This document shows positions 35,991 to 48,500 of a stretch of 64,000 nucleotides of DNA, piece by piece. Source of the DNA: Apostichopus japonicus (taxonomy: Eukaryota > Echinodermata > Holothuroidea > Aspidochirotida > Stichopodidae); contig NC_092561.1 in NCBI RefSeq assembly GCF_037975245.1, positions 10,601,001 to 10,665,000 of the forward strand, in the 5' to 3' direction. Made by a program: the position numbers and the translations under genes. The stretch's first letter is position 1. Each line of letters begins with the position of its first letter. The notes below the pieces were generated by a model. It was not told where the DNA came from. It saw only the letters and a program-made list of their open reading frames with translations, and searched no databases.

Positions 35991-37480
35991 CGTGTGTGTG
36001 TGTTTGTGTCACGCCTCGCTTGTAAACACGATATATCAAGAAGGGAAGCTTGGACCAATCTATTATTTGGTGTATATGAGTACCACATTGAGTCGAAAAA
36101 AAACCTATTGTTTTGTGGGGATGTCAAAGGTCATTTTGGGTCACCAGGGGCCAAATAGTCAAATCCTTGTAAACACAATATCTCAAGGAGGTAACTTGGA
36201 CCAATCTCATATTTCGTGAGTAGAAGGACCACATTTAGGAGCAAAAGCCAACAGTTTTTTGTAGAGATCAAAGGTCATTTGGGGTCACCAGGGGTAAAAT
36301 TGAGTAAACCTTGTAAACACGATATCTCAAGAAGAAAAGCTCGGATGTCGCATTTTGTGTGATGGAGTACAACATTGAGTTCAAGATCCCTATTGTTTTT
36401 GGTGGAGGTCCAAGTCCATTTGGGGTCACCAAATTGTGAAAACCTTGTAAACACGATAACTCAAGAAGGGAATGTTGGACGAATCTCATTTTTAGTATGT
36501 AGTTGGTACACGTTCAGTACAAGATTTTATCGAGGTCAAAGGTCAGCTTGAGTCATCAGACGCCAAATTGTGGAAACCTTGTTTTATCAGCTACCGTATC
36601 TCCCACAGACCAGCCTATCATATAACATGTGCGTTACGCCTCATACGAATAGAAGGGTATTGGAAATGAGCTTATGGGTTTCCGTTGAATCTAACACTGA
36701 AAACTTGATGATATTTGCATTGGCTTCAACGTGCCGCTCGAAAGCCTTACGTTGCGTTCAAAAAGGTGTACTTTGTAGTACAGCGGTTCTATTGGACGTT
36801 TTCCGTCGTATTAATTTCAGGTTGAATGTAGTTTCGTTGTGACCAGGCAGCGTTTATGAAACTTAACAGTTCGTCAGTCTAGTAAAAATTTTACTATGAC
36901 CAATGCGAAATAATTGTGTCAAAAGCTCTTAGTTTGGCTGTGAGTTCACGAGCTTTTGTCTGGATCGGCTGTTGATCTCAATTTGTGTAGTCTCTTCCAC
37001 CGGTTTCAGCATAGCTAGGCCTTAAAAGTAACGTTTGACTTTCGTCACGTTTATAATTATGGAACAACTTGAACAAACCTGGCTAGGCCTGTGAGCAATT
37101 TTATGTTGTCTAGGTCAGCAACGGTTGGGTAGAATATGGTTCGTTAACACGACAAAGTGAAGAATACCAGTCAGAATGCCAATATACTAATAAGATGGCA
37201 AAACAACTCCTTAATTATTTCATTTGAGGCATTTTCCTACTGGCTATCAGTCATAATTCGCAATGTATAGAACAATTTAAGGAGGTTTGAGACAAGTTTG
37301 CTGTTGTTGCTGCAGGATTTTTGGAAGATAGATGCTCTTATAACCTCATATTTTCATTGCTTAAAAGATTGCTTTGATTTAGACAGTGTAATGGAGTAAT
37401 AGCGATATTTTTTCGCGCATCAATCTGCAGCTAAAAGACAAGATAAATAACGGGGCAAATGTATGAAGTCACGCTAATCG
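35991..37480 (+). repeat. Long dispersed repeat, first copy (satellite plus 0.9-kb flank)
   Basis: It starts with a GT microsatellite and GTCACGCCTCGCTTG, continues with four ~140-bp satellite monomers (36020-36590), then a flank with ATAACATGTGCGTTACGCCTC, GACCAGGC, and GTTTGAGACAAGTTTGCTGTT. The same order is found at 46985-48500. The last ~95 bp (37385-37480) also match 40905-41010. No gene is supported. Confidence 0.8.
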
Positions 37481-38340
37481 AGTAGCGGCTCAAAGTAGCA
37501 GTAAGGTACTGTATAGGCTTAGGACTCGTGCACACCTAGCTAGTAGCTACTGTATATAGTATCTACCTAGTAATATAGGAGACATAATATAACAGAAGCC
37601 AAGTTATCTTAGTATGTGTTGTTACAGACGTTTTACTTTTAATTTTTTAAGCCATTACAGTATATAGGCCTAGCTGCTTATTTATGATTCTGCGACATGG
37701 TTTACTTTGTTCAACACTTACTTTTGGTGGAAAAAGTTTAAATTCCATACTGCAAAGAAACATGACTTTCCAATGCGCAATAACGTAGCACAATGTAATC
37801 TGCCTACTAGCCTAACCTTTGTTCATAGAATGTATCAGGGGCGCCGGAGCCGGTACGGCAGGTCCGGCGAACGCCGGACCAATATTCACGGCGCAAAAAA
37901 AAGAAAAAAAAGTAGGACTAAGAAAAAAAATGGCAAAAAATAAAGAACCAAAACGAGACATACTTCAAAAATGTGTTTCAGAAGATTAATCGGACTACTC
38001 TGGCATGGCAGGGGTCTTGTTTTCAAGCTCGGGATGTGCCATATCCTGCAATCTGGGAGGCATTTTTTCAAAATGTTCTCCCTTTCGCTACGCGCCAACC
38101 ATGGGGGCGCGTAGCGAAGTTTGACCTACCAAACGTCCCCCGATAAGTATGATATATGGCCACACTCTGATCTGCCGTACCAATCCCAAATAGCTTCCCG
38201 ACGTCCCTGAGTATTGATGTTGTAAATCTGTACTTTGGAGACTTGAACAACAATCATAGGTCTACTGGCGAGTGAAATTTGGCGAGTAGATTTTAGTCAC
38301 GGTCGCCAAATAGCGAGTACGTTTAAAAATATTTGTCGAG
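37481..38340. other. Gene-free DNA with possible hAT end and a strong hairpin
   Basis: CAGGGGCGCCGGAGCCGG at 37836 looks like an hAT-type terminus, but no matching right end is found. A perfect 13-bp hairpin lies at 38084-38118 (TTCGCTACGCGCC arms, loop AACCATGGG). No exon is supported. Confidence 0.5.
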
Positions 38341-38610
38341 GCCTGAAAACATTCAAAACATAATTTCTCATGGTAGAAATCATGGATACTTTTCATACAT
38401 GGTATATGGATTTGCCATATTGAGTACAAAAATCCTGTTGCTTGTGAGGTCAAATCTCTTATAGTTCACCAGAGGTCAAACTCTGACAAACCCTTTACAT
38501 GATATCTAACGATGGAAATCGTGGATACCTCTAATACTTGGTGTGTGGATTCATAACATTGAGTACAATACCCCCATTGTTTTTGGTGGAGGTGTGTATA
38601 GCGCCGTACA
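38341..38610 (+). repeat. Diverged ~140-bp satellite monomers
   Basis: Two weak monomers: TTTTGGTGGAGGT, ATTGAGTACAA and GGTCAAA landmarks in the same order as at 36 kb, with many substitutions. Confidence 0.6.
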
Positions 38611-38762
38611 GTAGACTGACCTGTGTTATCATGCCATAGTGTTATTGTAATAGCTAGTGCCGGTTATACTAACAAGCAGAAGTCTAGTGCATTGAAGTCA
38701 TCGAAACCTCTGTGCATTTTGCATTTTGGTTTTTTAACCTTTGATAACCCTTACTCTCTCAG

Positions 38763-38953
38763 TCATCTATGGGTATGTGAATACGCGCAAAACGCTAAAA
38801 GAAATCACCGGTGAAAAGATTTGCGCAACTTTCAGCTGCAATCATACCGTTCCTATGTATTCTAAAGATCTTAATTATGATAGGTTTAAATATGTTGGTG
38901 ATAGAAGTAAAACAAATGTTAGTTCCTCACCATCATTTTCTCGTGAGGGTTAA
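38763..38953 (+). CDS. Candidate 3'-terminal coding exon, unrecognised
   Basis: A pyrimidine-rich acceptor ending TTACTCTCTCAG is followed by 63 codons to TAA with varied, non-repetitive composition. Readable pieces are YGYVNTRKTLKEITGEK, CATFSCNHTVPMYSKDL and FKYVGDRSK. Two cysteines lie close together. I do not recognise the family. No upstream exon with matching phase (the acceptor splits a codon after its first base) was found nearby, so it may be an orphan or relic exon. Confidence 0.35.
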
Positions 38954-38959
38954 TTTACT

Positions 38960-39540
38960 ACGTACATTAACTCACTCATAATGTTGACTGGTATAAGCCG
39001 TTGAAATTACTCATGTCTGATATATAAGTGCACCATACATAAGTAGAAGGAAATGGCTTGGATATCGGGCCGTCGATAAAGTAGCCATGGTGATCGGACA
39101 ACAGCGGACGACTCCCGGGCAGTTGTTTAAAAACACAGCTTACTTTGTACCTCAAACAGGTAATAATACGACGCAGACACAAGGACTGCAACATTTAATT
39201 ATTTTCTAAGCCATAACATGAAGCTACAACAACGCATCCGTTTGAAATTTATTTGATCTCATTATTAAAAAATTAGAATATCCTGCTGCTTACTCAATGG
39301 TATTGTTGTTGTTTTTCTCAACGACGTTTTGATTCTGCGCTTGTGCTGTTAAAACCCTAAGCGGCTTTAATGTTCCATCGATGTGTACAATAGTTAGAAT
39401 ACTATGTCATTATCATAATGAAGTTATAGTAACGAAATTTCATAGTTTTGTTCTAAATCTTAATTTCCAACTAAAGTGGATTTAAAATAATTGAAAGATA
39501 AAAAGAAAATAGTGAAAATATACGTCATTGTAATATCGCT
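38960..39540. other. Gene-free DNA
   Basis: Nothing supported; AT-rich, no repeat recognised. Confidence 0.5.
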
Positions 39541-40940
39541 TATTTTTAAGAAGAAACGTATGTTCTGTTTTTACATCAACGCTCTATCGAAACGTTAGAT
39601 ACTAAAAGGCTAAGATGGAGTCTAAAATCCTTCCAAGTGAGAGAAACAGTAAAGACTTTCGTTTATTATCATAATAATCAACATGATAAAAATAATAAGA
39701 ACTTTTTCATAAGGAACCTTTGTGATTAAAATAACCTAACTTGTATTAATTTACAACATCACTGTTTCCTAGAAGTATTGTAGTAGTAGAAACAACATGA
39801 ATTTGTTTAACGTTTCATGATTTTTTTTCCGCATATAAAATAGGTAATACAGACGTTTATCACTTCATCTAAACGGCTACGGTCAAGTCTAACTTTCTAA
39901 CATGGATGTATTTGCAACATCACTTTACCGTAGATTTGTTATTTTTATTGCAATTTTTGAATTTTGTTAATTTACATCGAGATCAATAAACCAAAAGGCT
40001 ATATATAGCCTATCAACTCTGTTAATTTGAGGCAAAATTTTCAGTTTTACCAAATTATTCCGTTTTCAAATAGAGCTTCCCGACGTTTATTATCTCTAAC
40101 TTCTAAACGGCTACGGGAGAGGTTTAAAATACTTCAAATCTGAGAGAAAAAGTCAGATCTGATCGTTGTATTAATGGAATCTTGTTTTAAGGAAGAAAAA
40201 ATGTCATGAAAATAACTTTCTCATGGATGTATTAACAACATCACTTTACCCTAGCTTTTTATTTTTTAACTAATTTGAAAATGTAAATATTTTTTATCGA
40301 AAATGAATAAAATCACTAAAGAGTTCATTTGAAACATTAAGTCTCACGAAATTGTTCCGGATGACAAATAAGGCTTCGAGACGTTTATCTCTGACTTCTA
40401 AACGACTACGATGGAGTCTAAAACATTGAACTGAGAGATGAAGGTAAGGTCTGATCTTTCTAATGAAAATAGCTTGTTTCAAGGAGGAACCTATGTTATG
40501 ACAATACGTTATCCATGGAAGTATTTACAACATCACTAGATACCTACATTTGTAGTTTTCTCGAATTGGAATATTTTGTTAATTTTCATCGACAATTAAT
40601 AGAACCGCAAGCTATATCTTTAGAAAAATGAATAATACCACAATGCTATAGCCTAAATTAGAAATATTTACAACATCACTTTAAACTGGATGTTTAATTT
40701 AAAAAAAAAATGAATATTTTGTTAATTTACATCAAAAATAAATCATACAACATTGCTATAGCCTTTAAAAGGTATTTATTTGAGGCAAATATTCAGTTTT
40801 ACCAAATTGTTCCGAATTACAAATAAGGCTTCCAGACCTTGATCTCTGAATTCTATACGGTTAGGGTGCAGTTTAGAAACATTTAAATGAGAGAAAAAGT
40901 CGCTTTGAGTTAGGCAGTGTAATGGAAAAGTGATATTTTG
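39540..40940 (+). repeat. Degenerate ~300-450-bp tandem repeats
   Basis: Four diverged units share GACGTTTATCTCTGACTTCT, ACGGCTACGGTGGAG-type and CTGAGAGAAAAAGTC blocks, then ATTTACAACATCACTTTACC. Units are recognisable near 39.6, 40.08, 40.38 and 40.83 kb. The right end joins a segment (40905-41010) shared with 37385-37480. Confidence 0.7.
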
Positions 40941-41013
40941 TTGCGCACTAATCTACATCTAAAGACAAGACAAAGTAAATAATTTGGAAAAAGTACGAAA
41001 TTGCGCTAATATT

Positions 41014-41237
41014 ATTCTTATTCTTATTATTGTTGTTATTCTTATTCTCATTCTCATTCTCATTCTCATTTTCAATCTTATTCTTATTCTTATCATTATT
41101 ATTATTGTTGTTATTGTTGTTATTATGATCATGATTATGATTATGAGTATGAGTATGAGTATGAGCATGAGTATGAGTATGAGTATGAGTATGATTATGA
41201 TTATGATTAGGATTATGATTATGATTATGATGATTAA

Positions 41238-41273
<36 letters not shown>

Positions 41274-41347
41274 CATCATCATTATTATTATTATTACTAT
41301 TATCATTATTATTTTTATTATTATTATCATCATTATCATTATTATTC
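41014..41347. repeat. Compound trinucleotide/hexanucleotide microsatellite
   Basis: Runs of ATT with CTT, GTT, CATTCT and GAGTAT variants, in blocks with sharp boundaries. The Asn-, Ile- or Met-rich open frames on both strands are by-products. Confidence 0.95.
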
Positions 41348-41349
41348 AA

Positions 41350-42960
41350 CATACATCGTTACCATGCTAACTCGCATACCCTGTATTGATTTGTGTGTGT
41401 GCATCTGTGTGTAAGTGTACGCGCGGAATGTAGAAATATGGCTATGCACTAATGTACCATTAAACAAGTTACGGGAGGGTGTATGGTAATTGCTCAATAC
41501 ATTGACACCCAAATCAGCAACTGGGGATTTCCATTATTATCGCGTGGTTTTGGACGTGCATCGGTACTTTGCGTCTCGTCTGTTATATTTTCAACAACTG
41601 GATAAAGTAGGAGTCAAGTAATTCTGATATTTCAACTATAACTACAAAGAGGCCTTAATTCTTCATCGACTAAAGGAAAAAACACAAGGTTAGTAACTAC
41701 TTCTGTTCCGCGATAGGTCTCTGTGTTTGATGCTTGAAGGAAGGTGCACGGCCATTTTAACCCGGAAGTAGTGAATGGTACATGGTTGGTTATAAAACTG
41801 AAGTACAGTAGATAATTACGGTGTTAAACAACGAGCTTTGAATCGAGTACAGTAATAATGTTCTATGGTAGGTATTTAACGAATTAATGGAATAGTTTAG
41901 AAGTACAGACAACACTATTTCCATGATGATAAAAACCATATTACAATAGGGAATTGTAGTATAATAAACTATGTTATAAACTGTGTGATAGTACTAATGC
42001 ATAAGACCTTCCTAATAAAAGTCAGATCAAATGACATATGAGACCATAACGTTTAAGAGCTGCCACATGAATGTAGTGATGGAATGACTATAACTATTTG
42101 CCATGTTTTAGGTAGGGGTATCAAGCTTCTTGGAAAAGCTACAGGTGAATTTAAAGATCTTGTAAAAGAGTGAATATGGCCCTGAGGTTATTGTAGCTGA
42201 CTCCCATGTAGGGGAGCTTTCCCCAACAAAAATAGACGTTTGGACGTCACATGGTGTGTTCTTAAAAATTTATAATATAAAATATAGACAATCTGCGACT
42301 GAACCATTTCAATTTCTCATCAAGGTTCAGCCATCTATCTTCAACAGTGCAAGGAAATGTTGAATTGATATTTATTTATTAGCACAACCTTCCGTCTAGA
42401 GATACTTATAATATAATAAATCTTAGTCTCAACATGCCTGAGAATGCACCATATGACTTCTTCATTGTTCTTACTAGGACCGCCAGCTCACCTCCTCCCA
42501 TACAGGGCGGGGCCGGGGGGGGGGGGGAGTTAGCTTCATTGACCCAACGACAGCACGCCTCTTTTATATAGTCCTTCATTCACATCTGGCCCTGCCAAAA
42601 AAATCACTACCCAAATCAGTTGGGGTAATTTTGGTTACGTTATTTGGAGTTATGTTATTAGCACAAAATTGTGTTCAGATCTACTGTTGCACAGGGGCAT
42701 CAATCCCAATTAAAAAGTGACTGAACATGGATAAAACTGAAGGGATGAGCGTGTTGGGGCAAAGACTGTATCGGGTGGTGTGCAGGGGCCCGCCTTGGGC
42801 CCCTCATGGGCCGGAGTCACACCTATAAATCTTCAAGTGTGATTCTGTTTCGTCCCTGAATTGATATGCCAGTGATAAATCTATCGTAACTAACGTCACA
42901 TCTGACAAGTGACTAGACATAAATTAAGAAAGACTTATCTATTCAACATCCAGGTGTCAC
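41350..42960. other. Gene-free DNA upstream of the TRIM gene
   Basis: No supported coding exon. A GGGGCCGGGGGG G-rich run lies near 42511-42527. AACACAAG before GTTAGTAAC at about 41690 could be a 5' UTR donor, but nothing links it to the TRIM gene. Confidence 0.5.
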
Positions 42961-42964
42961 ACAA

Positions 42965-42966
<2 letters not shown>

Positions 42967-43036
<70 letters not shown>
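42967..43036. repeat. (TA)n microsatellite
   Basis: Uninterrupted alternating TA of about 70 bp. Confidence 0.97.
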
Positions 43037-43040
<4 letters not shown>

Positions 43041-43312
43041 GAAAATCGTAATGAGTTGGAAAATCAAGAACAGTGAAAAAACTTTCAGCCTCCACCGGGA
43101 TTCGAACCACGGGCCTTCCGCTCTGTACGCGGACACCCTAACCACTAGGCTATGGACGCTGATTGTATGTCCATAGGTTCGAAACCGGTAAGGAAGGTCG
43201 TAATTCCACAGTAGGCGTTTGTCACCTGTATCGAACAATACTAGTTCTGTTTTTGGTGACATATTTTGCCTTACTCTAGAGATCAAACATGATGCTAACC
43301 AACTCGAAATTC
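43037..43312 (-). repeat. tRNA-containing dispersed repeat between two (TA)n tracts
   Basis: The fullest copy of the family seen at 1916-2192. A tRNA-like body on the minus strand (43159-43088) is flanked by GGTAAGGAAGGTCGTAATTC and by a CAGTGAAAAAACTTTC tail, and the whole unit is bounded by (TA)n. Confidence 0.8.
43088..43159 (-). repeat. tRNA-like pseudogene / SINE head
   Basis: 72 bases fold approximately as tRNA. The acceptor GCGTCCA / TGGAGGC has one mismatch, the A box is TAGCCTAGTGG, the anticodon stem TCCGC / GCGGA has a 7-base loop with U33 and apparent anticodon ACA, and the B box is GGTTCGAATCC. An extra T disrupts the T stem, and ACA is not a normal cytosolic anticodon. It is therefore called a SINE-type pseudo-tRNA. 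Confidence 0.65.
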
Positions 43313-43314
43313 GA

Positions 43315-43439
<125 letters not shown>

Positions 43440-43639
43440 TAGTTTACGCAATGTTTACTCTAGATATAAAATGCCAACCATATCAGTTCAGCGTGGGTGT
43501 TCTCGTGATATCAAAGTCCAAACTCAGTTGTATAAAAGTTCCGTGCGTTATATCCATTGTACATATATGTGCTGCGTATATTCTCATGTATTTCCTTCTT
43601 GGTCCAATTAGTAACAACGTAAGAAAGATAAAATCCAGC

Positions 43640-44275
43640 TAGGTTGATACAAGACTAAAGGGAATAGGTCAATATTAAAGTAAGGTAAGTCTTGAAATGT
43701 AAAACGGTGATAATTTCGAACATGTTTGCTAAGTTCATCTGTATTTTGATACACCATTAAGTGGGAAATAATATAACCAAATTACAATGGTGATTAGCAT
43801 AATCGTTAAATTTTGTATATCTATTGCCATCGGTAGTACTAGGACTAAACAAGTTCCAACAGAACAGATATCGAGATCATTGCCATGATACCGAATTCAC
43901 TCAACCTTGAAGTTACTGACTGTTTAAGTGAACTTCAAATCATCATGTATTGTCATTACAAGTCAACTAGTTCTTGTATCAAGGTAAAGTGCATAAAAGG
44001 CATGGTGCGCTGTTGGTGGTATCGTTCCAGCACCATAAACGTCTATGGGGTCGTATTTGTCATCAGCTTCGCCCGAACAGTTCCATTATGCCAGTGATCG
44101 AGTTGCACCAATATCTCGACTTCTGTGTTTATATGCGGCAAGAAATACCCGTCATACCGTAGGTTACAAAGAATTCAATTCGTCAAAGGTCTTTCTACTT
44201 AATTTTCTTACTCTCAATTTGTTAATCCAAAGTATGATATTCATAAACACTGATCTTAATAACTTTCTTTTAACA
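43640..44275. other. Region immediately upstream of the TRIM gene
   Basis: No coding exon is supported. CTTTCTTTTAACAG at 44263-44276 is a good splice acceptor 19 bases before the TRIM start codon, suggesting the 5' UTR is spliced from an upstream exon not located here. Confidence 0.55.
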
Positions 44276-44295
44276 GCTTAAATTTCGAGACAAAT

Positions 44296-46700
44296 ATGGC
44301 CTGCCCATCGCCTTGGAAAGACATCGCAGATACATTCTTCGAATGTTCAATTTGTTTGGATCTGTTTAAAGAACCGAAACAATTACCATGTCTGCATAGA
44401 TTTTGTAAACAATGTCTGGAATCTATACTAGAAGGACAGGTTGGGACATTTGAATGTCCTCTTTGTAAAGATGTCTGTAAAATACCAAACAATAGAATCG
44501 ATGGATTCAAGACTGACTTCCATATGAAAAGTATGCTGCAGTTTATTCAGCTACAGAAAACATTCGAAAACAAAGAAGAGAGAGAATGTATTGGCTGTGA
44601 AGAGAATTTAAAGGTTACATCGTACTGTTTTATATGTACAGGATTTCTTTGTGTTCAGTGTTACCAATTTCATTTGACCAAAAAGATGTTTGTCAAACAT
44701 CAGAAACACTTATTAGCTCTGAATGATCTTGAGGGGAATAGTCTCACACAAGAAAAACTTGCATCGTTGATGGAAGCTCCTAGGTGCCATATTCACCCGG
44801 AACACAAGGCTAAGTTGTGTTGTTGTACATGCGGAAACTTCCCCGTTTGTGTGACATGTACGTACGATGAACACAAAGGTCATGAACTTCGTGACGTCAG
44901 GAAAGTGGCGAACGACGAAAGGGATTACTTGAAGGAGATATTGGAAGAACTTGTTAAACGTAAAGATACTGTATTCAACATTGCTGATAAAATCAACAAA
45001 GTGAATAATGACGTTCTGTCCTTTGTCGCTGAAACAAAAGCAAAATGGAAAACGCAGTACAAAGATCAGACCATGGAGTTACAGAATAAGAAAGAGAAAG
45101 AAAGGAGAGAATTCACCAGATTCAAAACAGTTCTTGAAGAGAGTACTCGAAACAAAATCAAAGAATTAGAAACAGAAATGGAAGCGAAAATTAGAGAAAT
45201 AAAAGACGAGTACGACAGAATGATTAAAATCAAAATTAGGGAATCAAAAGAGAAAGAGGACACCAAACGAAATGAAATAGAAAACAGAGCATTAAAGATT
45301 GTCGAAAAAATGAACCGACTTGATGCGGTAATGAATGAGAGAAATAAAACAATAGACGAACAACAGCAACGCAAGCTTAGAGAAACACAAAATTTATCAG
45401 ATCTTTGTAATCAATGGGTCAATAAGTTTGAAAATTTGTCGACGATATCTTCGAGTGTCCTTGAATCACATAACCACTGGACAGACGCACAGTGTATTCC
45501 TGATATAAGAGCAGCGAGTGAACATCTGGTTGAGGATATAAAAGATTTTCCAGAAATTGAAGCTTTATCTGATATAACAATGGTTGATTTACGAATATTG
45601 TGTATTGATAAGGTACATATATCGGATAATGTAGAATCTGTTGTTGATGTTCATGTGAGCAAAGCTAATGAGTTTTTTTTAACTGGTATAACAAGTACCG
45701 GCTCTGGTAACATCGTCGTCTCTGGGAGATTTTTATCTGACCAATCATTTATCACAGTCATAAACAGACAAGGACGTCAGATTCGTCAAAACAAGATACA
45801 TAAAGGCAAAGGGAGCCCTCTTCATCCCTTTCGTCATTGTGCTGCTTTATCACGTGATAAGATAGCTTCGGTTTGTGAATCCAATCAGGTTGGTGTTTAT
45901 AATATTCAAGATGGGTCTTTTACTCAAAATAGCATCACGTCCCTCTTTGATGACATCAAAACGGTGGTTTTGAAGTATGCGAGTTCTATAACTACTGATA
46001 CTAAACGCGGCCACATCATTGTAGGTACATCACCAAATATTCGATTGCTATTTATATTTGATGAACAATTGAATTTCATTCGAGCTCTGAAGCTGCCAGA
46101 GGTTATGAAATGGTCAAGAGATATCCTTTATCATAAAGGCGTTCTGCTGATATGCGATGCAGAGAGTGGATGTGCATGCGCTGTAACCATGGATACATCT
46201 AAAACAGAAGCAGAGTTACTATACGAGCTTCCGAAACCAGATATTGACGGACTGACTTGGTATCCTTTGAGTATATGTAAAGATAGGTCAGATTTTGTAT
46301 ACATCTTGTGGTCACAAACGACGCATAGTCCTGAAAAATGTATCATTACACAGTACAGTCAAGATGGTCAGCAGTTGTTGACAACCAAACGGACAGAATA
46401 TGGAGCACGGTGTATGACAACATTAATGACAGAGGAGGGAGAGAAGCTACTTGTAGCTACATATCGGCCAGGAAAGATGCTTTGTTATGGTCTGGTGAGT
46501 ATATCTCAGTGTTTCTTACTTTAATATTACTAGAAATTACAGGATACTCTGAAAAGGAAAGAAGGGAAAAAAGAACAGTAAATGGACTTGTTTGCTGTAA
46601 AACAGTTTGTTTGAGCACTCTAAATGTGCTTCAAAACTAAAGAGAACTGGATCAACGTTTGTAACTTTATCAATGTTATTTCCAACAGATGCCAGAATGA
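44296..46700 (+). CDS. TRIM-family RING/B-box/coiled-coil protein with beta-propeller-like C terminus
   Basis: A 733-codon exon (44296-46494) opens at ATG in a good context (A at -3, G at +4). RING: C17, C20, C32, H34, C37, C40, C54, C57, a complete C3HC4 set, so E3 ubiquitin ligase activity is expected. B-box 1 is about 98-138, B-box 2 about 164-196 (C164, H167, C176, C179, C185, C188, H193, H196). A charged coiled coil spans about 205-380. Residues 440-733 are beta-rich repeats (GNIVVSGRF, GHIIVGTSP, GVLLICDAE, KLLVATYRP) resembling an NHL/WD-type propeller, as in TRIM2/TRIM56-like proteins; the propeller call is by pattern. Reading through gives TAA at 46524, but CTG-GTGAGT then TTTCCAACAG suggests a 194-bp intron and a tiny last exon (46689-46700, MPE and TGA). 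Confidence 0.9.
46689..46700 (+). CDS. Candidate 12-base terminal exon of the TRIM gene
   Basis: The donor GTGAGT at 46495 and acceptor TTATTTCCAACAG ending 46688 are both phase 0. The exon is ATG CCA GAA TGA. Using it replaces the 9-residue read-through tail VSISQCFLL by MPE, giving 736 residues. I see no AATAAA in the next 300 bases. Confidence 0.5.
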   Translation: MPE

Positions 46701-46984
46701 AGTCAACCGCGAAAACTTACATCAGAGAAACGAATATCCAGAACATACACCACACTGAATCGAATATTAAGGGCAGCTGACGAGGAGAGAATAATCAATA
46801 TTTACAGAAACAACTAGAAACTTTAAGATGAAACGGATCCTTTATCTGTATCTAATGATATGAAGATACAGTTCCTGATGATTATCAACAGCCCCGACGA
46901 ACAATAGTAAGAAGAAATAAGTCTGGAAATTTATCCAAGATGGTCAAATGAATTTATTGAAAGTATCACAGTTATTTGTTTTAT

Positions 46985-48500
46985 TGCAAGACCATGTTTA
47001 TGTTGTGGGTTTGCGTGTGACGCCTTGCTTCAAGCTTGTACAATCTCTTTTTCGTGTGTAGGAGAACCACATTTAGGAGTAAGAGCCAATTAGTTTTGGT
47101 GGAGGTCATATGTCATTTGGGGTCACAATGGGTCAAATAGTGAAACCCTGTAAACATGATATCTCAAGAAGACAAGATTGTACCAATCTCATATATAGTG
47201 TGAAGGAGTAACACATTGATTACAAGCAGCCTATTGTTTAGAGTGGCGGTCAAAGTTCGTTTCGGATCACTAGGGGTACAATTGTGAAAACCATGTAAAC
47301 ACGATATCTCAAAAAGGAGAGCTTGGACCAATCTCATATTTCGTGTGAAGTACAACATTGAGTAGAAGAAGCCAATTGGTTTTTGTGGCGGTCAAATGTA
47401 ATTTGGAGTCACAAGAGGTCAAATTGTGGAAAACCGTGTTTCATAATCTACCGCATCTCCAACCGATCAGCCTATTACATAACATGTGCGTTACGCCTCA
47501 TAATAATAGAGGTTGTTTGCAATTGAAAATTAGCTAATGGGCATCCGTAGATAGTACCAGAGAAATTCGAACCAATCACCATGTACTTAACCGTGTCGCC
47601 AACTGCATACGTCATTCCATTACAAAGGTGTGATGTTTGTACATACAACGTTCATTGGAATGAACTATACAGTTGTGAATCAGAAACCTGTATTAACTAT
47701 TTGTTTTCCCGTCGTATTTCGCAATTGTCGAGACTCAGTGCCAAATAAAAACTTCATGTTTGGATGTAGTTACGTTGAGGAAACGACCAGGCGCCGTTTA
47801 CGAAACTGAACTGTCGCCTAGTTAGATTTTTATCAATGACCAATCTCAACTGCGAATTAACTGTGTAAAATTGTTCGCTAGCTGCACGTGCATTATGTAC
47901 GGAAAGTTTTCATGTGCGGGGATTGATCACAAACTTCACGGAGCATTTATAAACATACAGCGAAATCATCATTTAAATTCTACACTAACAATTCATTACA
48001 GGGAACTTTTTAAGCTTACGAAGTACGTAATGTGTTTCAAAGGCATTCATAAATATTTTGGGTTCAAATGTTAAATTCTCAACCAATTATAAAAAGTAAT
48101 TAAACATCACCACGCCTTGGTTATGCACAGGCAACCCCTACACAGTAGAGTGTAGTACTAGCCGCCCCGGTATAGACTAACAATAAACATTGGTCATCCA
48201 CATCTGAGTAAGGTAACATTGAGTTCGTTAACATAAACACGTGAAGGACAAAAGGCTTCATGTCAGAATGCCAATACACTTAAGGTGGCCAAACGTCTCC
48301 TACATTATTTCTTAAGGCATTTCCTACATGCAATCAGTCATAATTCGCCAAATTTACAATAATTAAAGGAGTTTTGAGACAAGTTTGCTGTTACCGCTGC
48401 CATGCTTTTTGGCAAAGATTTTCAGTTGCGAGTGAAAGATAGATGATATTTCAACTTTAGATTTTCATTGCGTAAAAGATCTCTTTGCTTTTACTTACGC
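46985..48500 (+). repeat. Long dispersed repeat, second copy (pair of 35991-37480)
   Basis: Begins TGCGTGTGACGCCTTGC, then about three ~140-bp satellite monomers to 47450. It continues ATAACATGTGCGTTACGCCTC, GACCAGGCGCCGTTTACGAA, TGTCAGAATGCCAATA and GAGACAAGTTTGCTGTTA in the same order as the 36-kb copy. Diverged with indels; no gene. Confidence 0.8.

Noticed and set aside
37836-38118. Complete hAT element starting CAGGGGCGCCGGAGC
   Set aside because: No matching right terminus or target duplication was found, so only a possible end is noted.
40948-41370. Asn-, Ile- and Met-rich frames of more than 120 codons on both strands
   Set aside because: All are translations of the ATT-type microsatellite.
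43088-43159. Functional tRNA-Cys(ACA) gene
   Set aside because: The T stem is disrupted by an extra base, the acceptor has a mismatch, the anticodon is atypical and the unit recurs with SINE tails.
45066-45374. Minus-strand Ser/Phe-rich frame
   Set aside because: Shadow of the TRIM coiled-coil coding region.
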